Below are positions 8,480-16,118 of a DNA stretch of 49,443 bases, piece by piece. The translations under genes and the position numbers were made by a program. The notes below the pieces were generated by a model. It did not search any database, was not told where the DNA came from, and saw nothing but the letters and a program-made list of their open reading frames with translations. The DNA lies in IMG/VR virus record IMGVR_UViG_3300024346_000106, positions 1 through 49,443 of that record, one strand, 5' to 3'. This stretch comes from a virus. Each line of letters begins with the position of its first letter. The first letter of the stretch is position 1.

Positions 8480-8601
8480 TAGTATTCCTCTCTGTCACCA
8501 GAAGGTGGCTCAAGATCATAACAATCATTAACACCATCAATGCCATAAAGCATTGCTGTTTCCCAATAAGTCTCACTCTTTTCTAAATCATAATCTTCCA
8601 T
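8479..8601 (-). CDS. tiny acidic protein, 40 aa
   Basis: A 40-residue frame starting MEDYDLEKSETYWETAM with GGAGACTTTT directly before the ATG and a TAATG overlap with the next gene. It is strongly acidic (Asp/Glu with Tyr) with no motif. Ribosome site, coupling and frame make it a probable real gene of unknown role. Confidence 0.55.
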   Translation of the reverse strand: MEDYDLEKSETYWETAMLYGIDGVNDCYDLEPPSGDREEY

Positions 8602-8649
8602 AAAAGTCTCCAGTTGTTATTTAGATCTTTAATACAGAGTAATAGATAT

Positions 8650-9045
8650 TTATGGCGCGGCCTCTAGTGCGGCAACAAGAGCTTCTGCTTCGCTGGGGCC
8701 AACCCATTCACTAGAAAACGAGACGCCCATGCAACGCCATTTGTCCCTAAGAAATGAGTATGCCTCAACGAACATTCGGGGGTCACGATGCGCATCTCGC
8801 ACAACAGCCAGTAAGCAACCAAGCGTAGCAGGATCTGAAAGATCTGGAATTGTATCTTGAGTTACCTGTGTTAGATAATTAATGTAGCTTTGATAACCTA
8901 GAACATATCCATCAGAATCAATGCGAATAACACGTTGATTACTACTAGTAGACATGCCAATTTTCCATTGCCAATGTTTGCAAGCAATAGCCCGCTGGCC
9001 TAACTTCTCAAAATAATCTAAGAGTTCATTTAGTTCATCTTTCAT
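8650..9045 (-). CDS. hypothetical phage protein, paralogue of 8114-8479 gene
   Basis: A 131-residue protein starting MKDELNELLDYF, with GGAG nine bases before the ATG at 9045. A longer frame upstream runs into tRNA-Tyr and is not used. It has a helical N-terminal segment, KHWQWKIGM, then PDLSDPATLGCLLAVVRDAH and an Ala/Glu-rich end. It is a diverged duplicate of the gene 170 bases downstream. Function unknown; the family is typical of tailed phages. Confidence 0.65.
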   Translation of the reverse strand: MKDELNELLDYFEKLGQRAIACKHWQWKIGMSTSSNQRVIRIDSDGYVLGYQSYINYLTQVTQDTIPDLSDPATLGCLLAVVRDAHRDPRMFVEAYSFLRDKWRCMGVSFSSEWVGPSEAEALVAALEAAP

Positions 9046-9082
9046 TCTAGTAGAATCTCCAGTGATAAAGTAAATAAATAAG

Positions 9083-9165
9083 TGGGAGTAGATGGACTCG
9101 AACCAACGTAGACCGAAGTCGGGGGATTTACAGTCCCCTGCAATTGCCACTATGCGATACTCCCA
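9083..9165 (-). tRNA. tRNA-Tyr (GTA anticodon)
   Basis: The acceptor arms TGGGAGT/ACTCCCA pair fully. The anticodon arm is GGGGA-CTGTAAA-TCCCC, giving anticodon GTA (Tyr). An extended variable arm (GACTTCGGTC) fits a bacterial tyrosine tRNA, and the T arm carries GGTTCGAGTCC. No CCA is encoded. It lies eight bases from the 3' end of the split tRNA-Leu. Confidence 0.92.
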
Positions 9166-9316
9166 ATATAAGTGCTCAGGACGGGACTTGAACCCGTAAT
9201 TCCAAGGAAGGCAGATTTTCTTACCACTATAGTTTTCACTACCAGCATATGCCGTTTGTGGTCTGGACTATACCTTTACCATAGTATTTCTACATTAGGT
9301 AACAACCGTCTAGTCT

Positions 9317-9754
9317 CTACACTTTCCTTAAATGGTTTGCTTTTCTCCAAGAGTCTGTCATAGAATGACAGTTTGGACAAAGCAACTGCAAGTTTTCTTC
9401 TACATTATTTGTCCTATCTCCATCAATGTGATGTATTTCCAATTTTATCTGCTCAGAAAGCCATTCTGAAAGATTACATTGTTCGCATTGATGAGTGCGC
9501 TTTTTTATTAAATGAGGTTTTAGATTAGCAGCTTTAGAATAAGAACTCCAGTCTTTCAACTGTTGATCTTTATTCCAACCTTTACCAGTAAAATGAGAAG
9601 TATCACACAATAACCTTTGGATATTCCGTTGGATATTTGCGTAATTTCCTCCAGCTTGCGCTAGCCCAAGAGCTTTAAGCACTTGAGAAATGCTTCTACT
9701 GGCTTTAACAGCATCTATTATTTGCTGGTCTGTATAATCTTTATATTTACTCAT
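9317..9754 (-). CDS. HNH homing endonuclease, intron-encoded
   Basis: A 145-residue protein. An N-terminal helical segment reads like a DNA-binding repeat (DQQIIDAVKASRSISQVLKALGL). The HNH domain follows: CEQC at 90-93, EIHHIDGDRTNN near 107-117 and LLCPNCHSMTD at 124-133, that is, the beta-beta-alpha metal site with two zinc knuckles. It should nick or cut intronless tRNA-Leu genes to spread the intron. I start it at ATG 9754 (MSKYKDY), since the longer frame extends through an extended -10 sequence. The stop codon lies inside intron core element R, so protein and ribozyme share bases. Confidence 0.88.
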   Translation of the reverse strand: MSKYKDYTDQQIIDAVKASRSISQVLKALGLAQAGGNYANIQRNIQRLLCDTSHFTGKGWNKDQQLKDWSSYSKAANLKPHLIKKRTHQCEQCNLSEWLSEQIKLEIHHIDGDRTNNVEENLQLLCPNCHSMTDSWRKANHLRKV

Positions 9755-9760
9755 AGTAAT

Positions 9761-9769
9761 ATTATAGCA
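9761..9769 (-). promoter_or_regulatory. extended -10 promoter-like site inside the intron
   Basis: The sequence TGCTATAAT, a perfect extended -10 box, lies only a few bases before the HNH start codon on the same strand, with no clear -35. It would give a leaderless or very short-leader transcript of the endonuclease independent of the pre-tRNA. Single-site evidence only; the same bases could be chance in an AT-rich stretch. Confidence 0.35.
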
Positions 9770-9949
9770 TAGGTAATGAAGAATAAGCTGTGCGTATGCC
9801 ATTTAAGGCTTAGCTCGGTATTAGCATGCTAGTAAACTAGTTTAGCCTTCACCGAATTTGATTGTGTTCACCTATAAGGTTTCCCTTATAGGGCTCAAAT
9901 TTTCTATAAGTCTGCTGCGTATGCCGATTTCGCCACCTGAGCAAAGGCA

Positions 9950-11119
9950 TTACGCCACAAGTTCTTTATACTTGTCACGCAATGCAAAGTAAGCCAAGTC
10001 TTTAGCCTTAGCCTCGACCTCAAGATCGAGATCAAAAGGTGCATAAAGTAAATTGTCAGAAATCTCATCTACATAATCATGATGAGATCTGTCATATTCA
10101 TGATCTCGACCTTTTGAAATATGCAGTAATGGTTTGTATGCTTTAGAGCGCCACCAATAAAAATCAAATGAACTTACAGGCTTAATAGACATTTGATAAT
10201 TAGCATTATTAATTTCTGAAGGATGATCAATTACAAACTGAATATGCTTACTATAACTAGTACGAGTTTTCCATGTTTCATAACATGCTTCAAGCGCTTC
10301 ACTTAATGGCTCGCCTTCATTATTAATTTTCCAATGATGCACATCTAAAGTAATTGGCATACCAGGAAAATGTTTAATAAGTTCTTGCCATGTCCAGCAA
10401 CCCTTGTCCTCGGTCTCAAAAACAATACGCTTAAAAGCATTAGGATAGTGCTTTAGTACCTGCAAAAGCATGACATTAACATTATTTGCAGTTATAGCTG
10501 GATTATCAGCGCCTCTACTAACGTGAATGTTAAGTGGACAAGAGTAATCAGCTGGGGCACCAATCCAGTCAAGAAACATTGCATGGGCAATAAGTTCTGC
10601 TCTAGATGAGTTCTGTACTACAGGTGATCCACCAAGACTAACAAACTCTGGAGGATGCATAGTCAAGCGACCACCTCCATCCAGATATTTCTGAACAGTC
10701 TTTCTTAGTTGAAGCTCAAGACCATTAAAAGCTCCATCAAATCTACCTTTGATCATAGAGTTAAAAACTTTACATGGTCTAATCCAATAATTAAAATTTT
10801 TATAGGTAAATTCTAGACTCTGTCCATAACTCCAGAGTGGAAATAAATTACTGCTAATGCGATACAACTTGATATTGTTCTGAATGTTATAGTCTAGAAC
10901 AGCAATCAATTCCTTAATATTATGAACATAGATATTAAAGAGAACTTTAGCGCCAACTTCCATATGGTCATAGTGCGCATACCAGTCATCAATGTAACGC
11001 CAACTGCCATCAAACGGAACTGGCTCAAAGTTAAGAGTCTTGATCTTCTTAAGAGTAATAGTTTTAAAGTTAGTTTTATGTGTTCCTAGGCTATTACAAC
11101 AGTAACCAAGTGTAATCAT
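9950..11119 (-). CDS. uvsE: UV damage endonuclease (UvsE/Uve1 family)
   Basis: The TIM-barrel UV-endonuclease motifs appear in order: LGYCCNSLG at the N-terminus, YRISSNLFPL at 86-95, RLTMHPPEFVSLG at 151-163, LNIHVSRGAD at 196-205, VFETEDKGCWTW at 233-244, ITLDVHHW at 256-263 and HISKGRDH further on. The His, Glu and Asp residues are those that hold the metal cluster in the family. It cuts 5' to UV photoproducts and some other lesions. At 389 residues it is longer than bacterial UvsE, with extra sequence around 45-80 and 105-130. The start has AAGGAACT and a 4-base ATGA overlap with the upstream gene. Confidence 0.88.
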   Translation of the reverse strand: MITLGYCCNSLGTHKTNFKTITLKKIKTLNFEPVPFDGSWRYIDDWYAHYDHMEVGAKVLFNIYVHNIKELIAVLDYNIQNNIKLYRISSNLFPLWSYGQSLEFTYKNFNYWIRPCKVFNSMIKGRFDGAFNGLELQLRKTVQKYLDGGGRLTMHPPEFVSLGGSPVVQNSSRAELIAHAMFLDWIGAPADYSCPLNIHVSRGADNPAITANNVNVMLLQVLKHYPNAFKRIVFETEDKGCWTWQELIKHFPGMPITLDVHHWKINNEGEPLSEALEACYETWKTRTSYSKHIQFVIDHPSEINNANYQMSIKPVSSFDFYWWRSKAYKPLLHISKGRDHEYDRSHHDYVDEISDNLLYAPFDLDLEVEAKAKDLAYFALRDKYKELVA

Positions 11120-11430
11120 AGTTCCTTACTAGGCCAACTATCTACCATACCAGTAATTAGAAATTCACGATCTGTTGAGTCCAGTCTAGGAAATGCTTCC
11201 TGAATCATCTTTCCCTGATTCCAAGCAGACAGACACAACATAAATTCACTACTACTCATCTCAGGATAGAGAACGTAGTAAGCCCTACTAAAGGGATCCT
11301 TACGAATAAGTCTAATCTCATCAGTCTCATGAACAATATAAGCCGTAAGTGGACCTCTTGGAGTCGTAACGGTGTGGTATTCACCATCAAGACTAGGCAT
11401 CCAAAAAGTATCAGTATGAGGATACAACAT
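11116..11430 (-). CDS. hypothetical protein, 104 aa
   Basis: A small soluble protein starting MLYPHTDTFW, with AGGAGATATATT before the ATG. It has a beta-rich first half (LTAYIVHETDEIRLI) and an acidic helical end. Its TGA overlaps the ATG of the UV endonuclease gene, so translation is coupled and a role linked to that enzyme is possible. No known motif. Confidence 0.6.
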   Translation of the reverse strand: MLYPHTDTFWMPSLDGEYHTVTTPRGPLTAYIVHETDEIRLIRKDPFSRAYYVLYPEMSSSEFMLCLSAWNQGKMIQEAFPRLDSTDREFLITGMVDSWPSKEL

Positions 11431-11478
11431 AATATATCTCCTTTGTTACAGATTAATTTTCAAATAACTAATTATAAG

Positions 11479-11551
11479 TGCTTCAAACAGGAATCGAACC
11501 CGTGACCCCTTCATTACAAGTGAAGTGCTCTACCAACTGAGCTATTGAAGC
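11479..11551 (-). tRNA. tRNA-Thr (TGT anticodon)
   Basis: The 73-base cloverleaf has acceptor GCTTCAA paired to TTGAAGC with discriminator A. The D arm carries AGCTCAGTTGGTAGAGC, the anticodon arm CTTCA-CTTGTAA-TGAAG gives TGT (Thr, reads ACA), and the T arm is ACGGG/CCTGT with TTCGATT. No CCA is encoded. It is the last of four clustered tRNAs in the direction of reading. Confidence 0.94.
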
Positions 11552-11552
11552 A

Positions 11553-11627
11553 TGGTCGGGATGACAGGGATCGAACCTGCGACATCTTGCTCCCAAAGCA
11601 AGCGCGCTACCACTGCGCTACATCCCG
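11553..11627 (-). tRNA. tRNA-Pro (TGG anticodon)
   Basis: Acceptor CGGGATG pairs with CATCCCG; discriminator A is followed by an encoded CCA. The anticodon arm CTTGC-TTTGGGA-GCAAG gives TGG (Pro). The D and T arms are standard. It abuts tRNA-Thr with one base between, indicating a common precursor. Confidence 0.94.
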
Positions 11628-11646
11628 ATTAACAATAAGATATCAG

Positions 11647-11719
11647 TACGACGAGAGGGGCTCGAACCCTCGACTGACGGATTAAAAGTCCGCTACTCTA
11701 CCAACTGAGTTACCGTCGC
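11647..11719 (-). tRNA. tRNA-Lys (TTT anticodon)
   Basis: A 73-base cloverleaf with acceptor GCGACGG against TCGTCGT (two G-T pairs) and discriminator A. The anticodon arm GCGGA-CTTTTAA-TCCGT gives TTT (Lys), and the T arm is CGAGG-GTTCGAGC-CCCTC-like. No CCA is encoded. Confidence 0.92.
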
Positions 11720-11740
11720 AAAATAGCAGACAAAATAAAG

Positions 11741-11814
11741 TGGACCCACTAGGACTTGAACCTAGAACCAAACGGTTATGAGCCGTCTTCTCTGACCAAT
11801 TGAGATATGAGTCC
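11741..11814 (-). tRNA. tRNA with CAT anticodon (Ile2 or Met)
   Basis: A 74-base cloverleaf with acceptor GGACTCA paired to TGGGTCC and discriminator A. The anticodon arm GACGG-CTCATAA-CCGTT gives CAT. Sequence alone does not separate elongator tRNA-Met from tRNA-Ile(CAU), whose C34 is changed to lysidine. The TilS-like gene immediately upstream in the same direction favours tRNA-Ile2. Confidence 0.9.
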
Positions 11815-11820
11815 AAAAGA

Positions 11821-11837
11821 GGGGATATCCCATCCCC
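11821..11837 (-). terminator. short hairpin between TilS-like gene and tRNA cluster
   Basis: On the minus strand GGGGAT-GGGAT-ATCCCC forms a six-pair stem with a five-base loop, followed by TCTTTT. It lies between the tilS-like stop codon and the CAT tRNA. It could be a weak intrinsic terminator or a processing/stabilising hairpin before the tRNA array. Confidence 0.4.
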
Positions 11838-11873
11838 AAGAAAAGCAAATTGCACCATAGTACAATTACTTTT

Positions 11874-12548
11874 CTAAATGTATTCAAATAGTACTTTATT
11901 ATTTGGTGGATAAAGAATCTTTTCCACTACAGTATATAGACCAGCATTTACGAATAGTGCGTGAGGCACAATGTTCTTCCTAATGTAGGATCTCATGTTT
12001 GAGCCATCAAAATTAGTTGGATCAACATAATAGCAAAGATTATTTTCTTTGCAATACATTAGTAAAGATTCTTTTTTGTTTCTAATGAAAGGTCTAACTA
12101 CAAAGACATTTGAATCTTCTTTTAAACGACGACTGACTGGCATAGTATAAGCTTTGCCATTCAATGTATTAAAAAGGTATGTTTCGACAGCGTCATCTAA
12201 GTGATGAGCTGTAATAATTTTACAAGCGCTAAAACTCGCTGCTACTTGACCAAAAAGTCTGTATCTCTCGTCGCGCCAGTACTCTTCTTGACTAGAAGCC
12301 ATTGGTCTATCTGGATTGATAGCCAAGGACTTAAATTGCCAAGAATAAGCCTTACAATAATCTCTAACAATCTTTTCAGAAAGATCAGAGGTTATTGTGC
12401 CATGATGGATAAATACCACCATGCCATGTTGACTATGCTTACCCTTTGTTAAGAAGTGCAAGCAAGCCATACTATCCGGCCCACCTGAGCAAGCAAAAAT
12501 AAATGGTTTGTCTTTTGAGAGTAATCTTTTGTCGTACTTAAGATACAT
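11874..12548 (-). CDS. tilS: tRNA(Ile)-lysidine synthetase-like protein (TilS)
   Basis: The PP-loop motif SGGPDSM is at 21-27, followed by VVFIHHG, then the family-typical ITAHHLDDAVETYLFNTLNG and RPFIRNKKESLLMYCKENNL, and a DPTNFDGSNMRSYIRKNIVP segment matching the TilS (N)xxRNxIRxxxxP region. TilS adds lysine to C34 of tRNA-Ile(CAU) so that it reads AUA and is charged with Ile. At 224 residues it is the minimal N-terminal domain; the C-terminal domains of the E. coli enzyme are absent, as in short homologues. It sits just upstream of a CAT tRNA. The ribosome site is AAAGGAAAGT. Confidence 0.83.
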   Translation of the reverse strand: MYLKYDKRLLSKDKPFIFACSGGPDSMACLHFLTKGKHSQHGMVVFIHHGTITSDLSEKIVRDYCKAYSWQFKSLAINPDRPMASSQEEYWRDERYRLFGQVAASFSACKIITAHHLDDAVETYLFNTLNGKAYTMPVSRRLKEDSNVFVVRPFIRNKKESLLMYCKENNLCYYVDPTNFDGSNMRSYIRKNIVPHALFVNAGLYTVVEKILYPPNNKVLFEYI

Positions 12549-12556
12549 ACTTTCCT

Positions 12557-14836
12557 TTAAAGATTAGCGATATAGTAGTCAAATACGTCTAGAATTTCAG
12601 TACACTGTACTGTAACATCAGGACGACCTTGAGTAATGATATTCTTAGGAAATCCTAGAAGGAATGACTGATTAGCATAATCAGCAATTAACTCAGATCT
12701 ATAGCCAGAAAGACTATGAATATACTTTACTCGATAGTCTGTCTCGTTCTTGATTAGAATTTCCATATACTTAACAGGATTGGCAAGAGCCTTAGCCTTA
12801 GCTTGAATAAACTTCTTCTTATACTCACCAAAAATTGAGTTCATAAGCTTAGCATCGGCAGCAGCTGGGATATCGGCCCCACATTTGACATTTAAATCAT
12901 AGCCAATATTATTGCTCTGACCAAGATAGTATCTTGTAAATGTATACTCGACGTAATGTCTCATAAACAATTGAAGATATCCAAGATTAATCTTTTCCTC
13001 TTGGGTAAGACTATCCTCCCTACTAGTAAGATCTACATACATTGCAGTATATGCTTCAAAGGTCTTATTCTTTACAATAGAAATTGTAAAAGTATTAAAG
13101 TACTTAGGCATATGCTTTGTCTGCTCGTCAAAGTAAGCAGGAATAAGTTCATTAATAGCATGTACAATCTCGTGCCACTTAGCTCTATCATCATAGGGCA
13201 TTGCTGGATGAGCATCTTTCTCATTGAAACCACAGAATGTGCGTCTATAATTATTTACGCCATACTGATAAGGAGTCGATGCATATCCATGTCTGGTTCT
13301 GCTACGACTATTGACCAGACTAGTAAGAGTCTCGCCAACCTTCTTTTGAACCCACTTGTTGAGGCTTGCGCCTGTAACATTAGAGTTAGCCACAAGATCC
13401 ATAGCCATATGAAGAGCATAAGACTTAGGCTCTTCAGAATTTTGCCAAATAGATCCATTATAGTTTTGATCTGGAGCAAGTTCAGGCAAGTCAAAAGACT
13501 GAAGCATTTTACTTGCAGTCTTTCTGGTGTTCTGATCTTCGCTTCGGAACATACCATACAAGGAATCATATGTTGTAAGATTCAAAGTAGGATTACTTTG
13601 CTTTAGCTGAGCAACAAACGCACTTTCACTAACAACCGTGATATCAGGATTCTCAGAAAGAAATCCAAACAAACGGTCTAGTGAATCAAAATAAGTTCCC
13701 AGTGCAATATATTTATCAGTATTTATAACTTCGTAGTGCTCAGTATCTAGAAGATCAATCTCCAGCTTGGCAGGAGTGACCTCAGAAGAAAATGATCCAC
13801 TGTTAAGACCATAGCTATTGCCATAGTATTGTCCAGCACTTTTTCTTTCCCACCTGGCCTGCCACTCATTCCATTGAGGAAAAGGCATTTCAAGCTTAGA
13901 GCCATTCTTAAAGTCTAGGATCTCTGCATCAGACATAAAAGACATATAAAGCATGGGAACATTATATAGAACATTATATGCATATCCAGTTGGAGTGTTA
14001 GATTTTGGAACATCTACTCCTCTGAGAATGCGATTTGACCATCCCCAATCAAAGACAAAATGAGGAGAGTTCAGTACGCGACCTCTACCTGTAATTTCCT
14101 CTATCTTCAAATCAGAGTAAGGACTAGTATAAGCAGGGCCAAGATAGCCATACTTAATAGTTTCAAGTATTGCTTCATAAGGACTATGTTGATAATTGCC
14201 GCGACTAACAGCACCGCTAGAATCCATTGAACGAGTACCAACAAGTAACTTAACAATGTTATCCTTAATTGCTGCTTGATTGGTCAGGAAATGCCGCTCA
14301 AGAGCATTCTTAATAGCATGTGGTGTTGCAATAAGTGCCTTAATAGGAGCAGCCTTCATCATACCCTGAGGGTACTTTACAATATGATTAAGACAACGCT
14401 CTTCATCGCTAGACAAAACATAATACTGTGTCTTGCTAGGAGCCTTTGCAATGCTACAATCATACTTTAAGGCAAAAGCTTTTTGCTCGTCATTGGAGTA
14501 ATAGCCAGAGCCAAAAGCAATTGTAGAGTCATTAGGAATTGGCTTGGTTGAGATATCAACATACTGCATTCCAAGACGACGCACTGCTTGTTCCTGAGTA
14601 ACAACAAGATCGCAAGATGAGCTTTCATCATAGAAAGGAATAGGCAATTTGCCACGACCATGATAATGATTCCGGGCAGGCATGTTGGGAATAGCACAAA
14701 GTGCATCCCACTCGGAGACCAAAATGTTATCTAGATTATTCTTAATATTACTAAGAAGATAAGTACTAGAATCATTTGGTTTAGTTGCAACAATATCGAG
14801 AATAATAGACTTTGAATTAGACTTTCTCCCAATCAT
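12557..14836 (-). CDS. large hypothetical protein linked to MoxR/VWA genes
   Basis: A 759-residue soluble protein with no membrane segment and no catalytic motif I can name. It is rich in Tyr, Asn and Ser, with two long helical regions (near 560-640 and 690-720). It follows the AAA+ ATPase gene by 14 bases with its own AAGGATAACA site. The order VWA protein, MoxR ATPase, large orphan suggests it is the substrate or partner of the ATPase/VWA pair, as in other MoxR-VWA gene sets with an unrelated third member. No known family recognised. Confidence 0.6.
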   Translation of the reverse strand: MIGRKSNSKSIILDIVATKPNDSSTYLLSNIKNNLDNILVSEWDALCAIPNMPARNHYHGRGKLPIPFYDESSSCDLVVTQEQAVRRLGMQYVDISTKPIPNDSTIAFGSGYYSNDEQKAFALKYDCSIAKAPSKTQYYVLSSDEERCLNHIVKYPQGMMKAAPIKALIATPHAIKNALERHFLTNQAAIKDNIVKLLVGTRSMDSSGAVSRGNYQHSPYEAILETIKYGYLGPAYTSPYSDLKIEEITGRGRVLNSPHFVFDWGWSNRILRGVDVPKSNTPTGYAYNVLYNVPMLYMSFMSDAEILDFKNGSKLEMPFPQWNEWQARWERKSAGQYYGNSYGLNSGSFSSEVTPAKLEIDLLDTEHYEVINTDKYIALGTYFDSLDRLFGFLSENPDITVVSESAFVAQLKQSNPTLNLTTYDSLYGMFRSEDQNTRKTASKMLQSFDLPELAPDQNYNGSIWQNSEEPKSYALHMAMDLVANSNVTGASLNKWVQKKVGETLTSLVNSRSRTRHGYASTPYQYGVNNYRRTFCGFNEKDAHPAMPYDDRAKWHEIVHAINELIPAYFDEQTKHMPKYFNTFTISIVKNKTFEAYTAMYVDLTSREDSLTQEEKINLGYLQLFMRHYVEYTFTRYYLGQSNNIGYDLNVKCGADIPAAADAKLMNSIFGEYKKKFIQAKAKALANPVKYMEILIKNETDYRVKYIHSLSGYRSELIADYANQSFLLGFPKNIITQGRPDVTVQCTEILDVFDYYIANL

Positions 14837-14850
14837 TGTTATCCTTATCC

Positions 14851-16044
14851 TTACGCTCCAAGGACGTAGCTAGAAAACTCTTGCTGCATTGCAAGACTTG
14901 CGAACTTATCATTATTCGCAATAAGAGACTGACAAATATGACGAGTCAGATCTTCCATAAAGATCTTCTCCTTCACAATATGCGTAAGCCGATCCTTGGT
15001 TCCCTTATCAACAGGCTTCTTAGAGTGAAGCTGATTAAGGAAAATTACAAGACGAGTTGCAAGAATGCTTGCAATCGCGGCCTTGTAGGTACCATCAGTA
15101 TTCGTAGCGCTGCGGATCTGATTGCCAAGGAAATCGACATCCTTGTGATCATAAGCAGCACGAATATCAGGAAGCTTATCCAACTCATCGTTAATGAAGT
15201 TGATAAAGAGGCTGGTAGTCTCAGGACCACAGCTGGCATCACCGACAAGTCGAATGAACTTAAGCTGCTTCTTGAAGTCCTTGAAGTCGCTAATCTGATT
15301 AAAGAAATGCACGATTGAGCGTGGATTAATCTTCTCAGGAGACATAATCTCAGGATGCTTAAGAACAAAGTTGATACAACGCTGGTCTAGCGCATTCTGC
15401 TCTGCCCAGGTAGCCCAGGTCTCTGCATCGAAGCCATACTGAATCGTAATGAAACGAGTCTTCATGGCATTGTCGATCTCCTGAACCATGTAATTATCAT
15501 TAGCAGGATTGCTAGTCAGGATAATCGTCCAGCCCTTAGGGAGCTTGAAGCTAATGTATTCCTGACGGTCAATAAGCTCCATGACAGCCTGCATATAGCG
15601 GGGGTCTGCACGAGTGTAATCGTCCAAGAGAAGGATACCGCCCTTGTCAGTGCGACCCTGAATCCAGGCAGGAACGGCATAGCCCATGCGGACTTCGCCA
15701 GTCAAGTTATTGGCGTCAAGACGGTCAGTGCTAACAACGTTTAGATGATCACTAGTGATCCAAGTGCCATCTTCAAGCTTATATTCCTTAACAGGAAAGC
15801 CTACGATATCGCCAAGCTCCTCGCACTGTGCAAGATTAATCTTGACCATGTGAAGATCATTGCGCTGAGCAACCTGAAGAACAGTAGAAGTCTTACCGAG
15901 ACCAGCGTGGCCCTCAATGTTAACAGCCGTAGGCATCATGCCACGGTCCTGAAGACCCCTATTGGTGCGAATTACGTGCTCGAGAAACGTAACAATTTCA
16001 CGAGAGTTGAGAATGAGACTATCATCGATCTTAATTTGAGACAT
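14851..16044 (-). CDS. MoxR/CobS-like AAA+ ATPase
   Basis: Walker A is GHAGLGKT at 45-52 and Walker B is GILLLDDYTRA around 136-146. A sensor-1-like IILTSNPAND follows, and GFPVKEYKL and DPRYMQAVMELID are typical of the MoxR/CobS clade. MoxR ATPases work as hexameric remodelling chaperones, usually with a von Willebrand A partner, which here is the next gene upstream. CobS-type ATPases are known in phages. Length is 397 residues; the start at 16044 has CCAAGGATAAATAA. Confidence 0.85.
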   Translation of the reverse strand: MSQIKIDDSLILNSREIVTFLEHVIRTNRGLQDRGMMPTAVNIEGHAGLGKTSTVLQVAQRNDLHMVKINLAQCEELGDIVGFPVKEYKLEDGTWITSDHLNVVSTDRLDANNLTGEVRMGYAVPAWIQGRTDKGGILLLDDYTRADPRYMQAVMELIDRQEYISFKLPKGWTIILTSNPANDNYMVQEIDNAMKTRFITIQYGFDAETWATWAEQNALDQRCINFVLKHPEIMSPEKINPRSIVHFFNQISDFKDFKKQLKFIRLVGDASCGPETTSLFINFINDELDKLPDIRAAYDHKDVDFLGNQIRSATNTDGTYKAAIASILATRLVIFLNQLHSKKPVDKGTKDRLTHIVKEKIFMEDLTRHICQSLIANNDKFASLAMQQEFSSYVLGA

Positions 16045-16118
16045 TTATTTATCCTTGGTTATAAGGTATTAGGATAAATAGTAAAGAATACTTTAATCTG
16101 TTTTACTTTAATTAATAA

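Larger units (their letters stand above)
9220..9907 (-). mobile_element. group I intron in tRNA-Leu(UAA) carrying an HNH gene
   Basis: A 688-base intervening sequence with the classical core elements in order: P-like AATTCGGTGAAGGC at 9845-9858, Q AATACCGAGCTAAGCC at 9807-9822, R GTGTAGAGACTAGACGG at 9306-9322 and S AAGGTATAGTCC at 9265-9276. The terminal G is at 9220. The 5' exon ends in CTT, so a U at -1 can pair with G in the TTTGAGCC guide region, as in the bacterial tRNA-Leu introns. An HNH endonuclease gene is inserted between Q and R, in the P6 region. The intron should self-splice; homing is inferred from the endonuclease. Confidence 0.88.
9173..9942 (-). tRNA. tRNA-Leu (TAA anticodon), split by a group I intron
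   Basis: The 5' exon is 9908-9942 and the 3' exon 9173-9219; together they make an 82-base tRNA. The acceptor stem GCTCAGG pairs with CCTGAGC and the discriminator is A. The D arm is GCG...CGC. Joining the exons gives the anticodon arm GCAGA-CTTAAAA-TCTGC with anticodon TAA (Leu). The class II variable arm is TTCC-TT-GGAA and the T arm ACGGG-TTCAAGT-CCCGT. The interruption falls between anticodon positions 34 and 35, the site of the tRNA-Leu(UAA) intron of cyanobacteria and plastids. No CCA is encoded. The exon boundaries restore every stem, so I am confident of them. Confidence 0.9.

Noticed and set aside
8650-9150. Longer start for the DPATLGCLL gene at 9150
   Set aside because: The extension reads through the tRNA-Tyr gene; ATG 9045 has a proper ribosome site.
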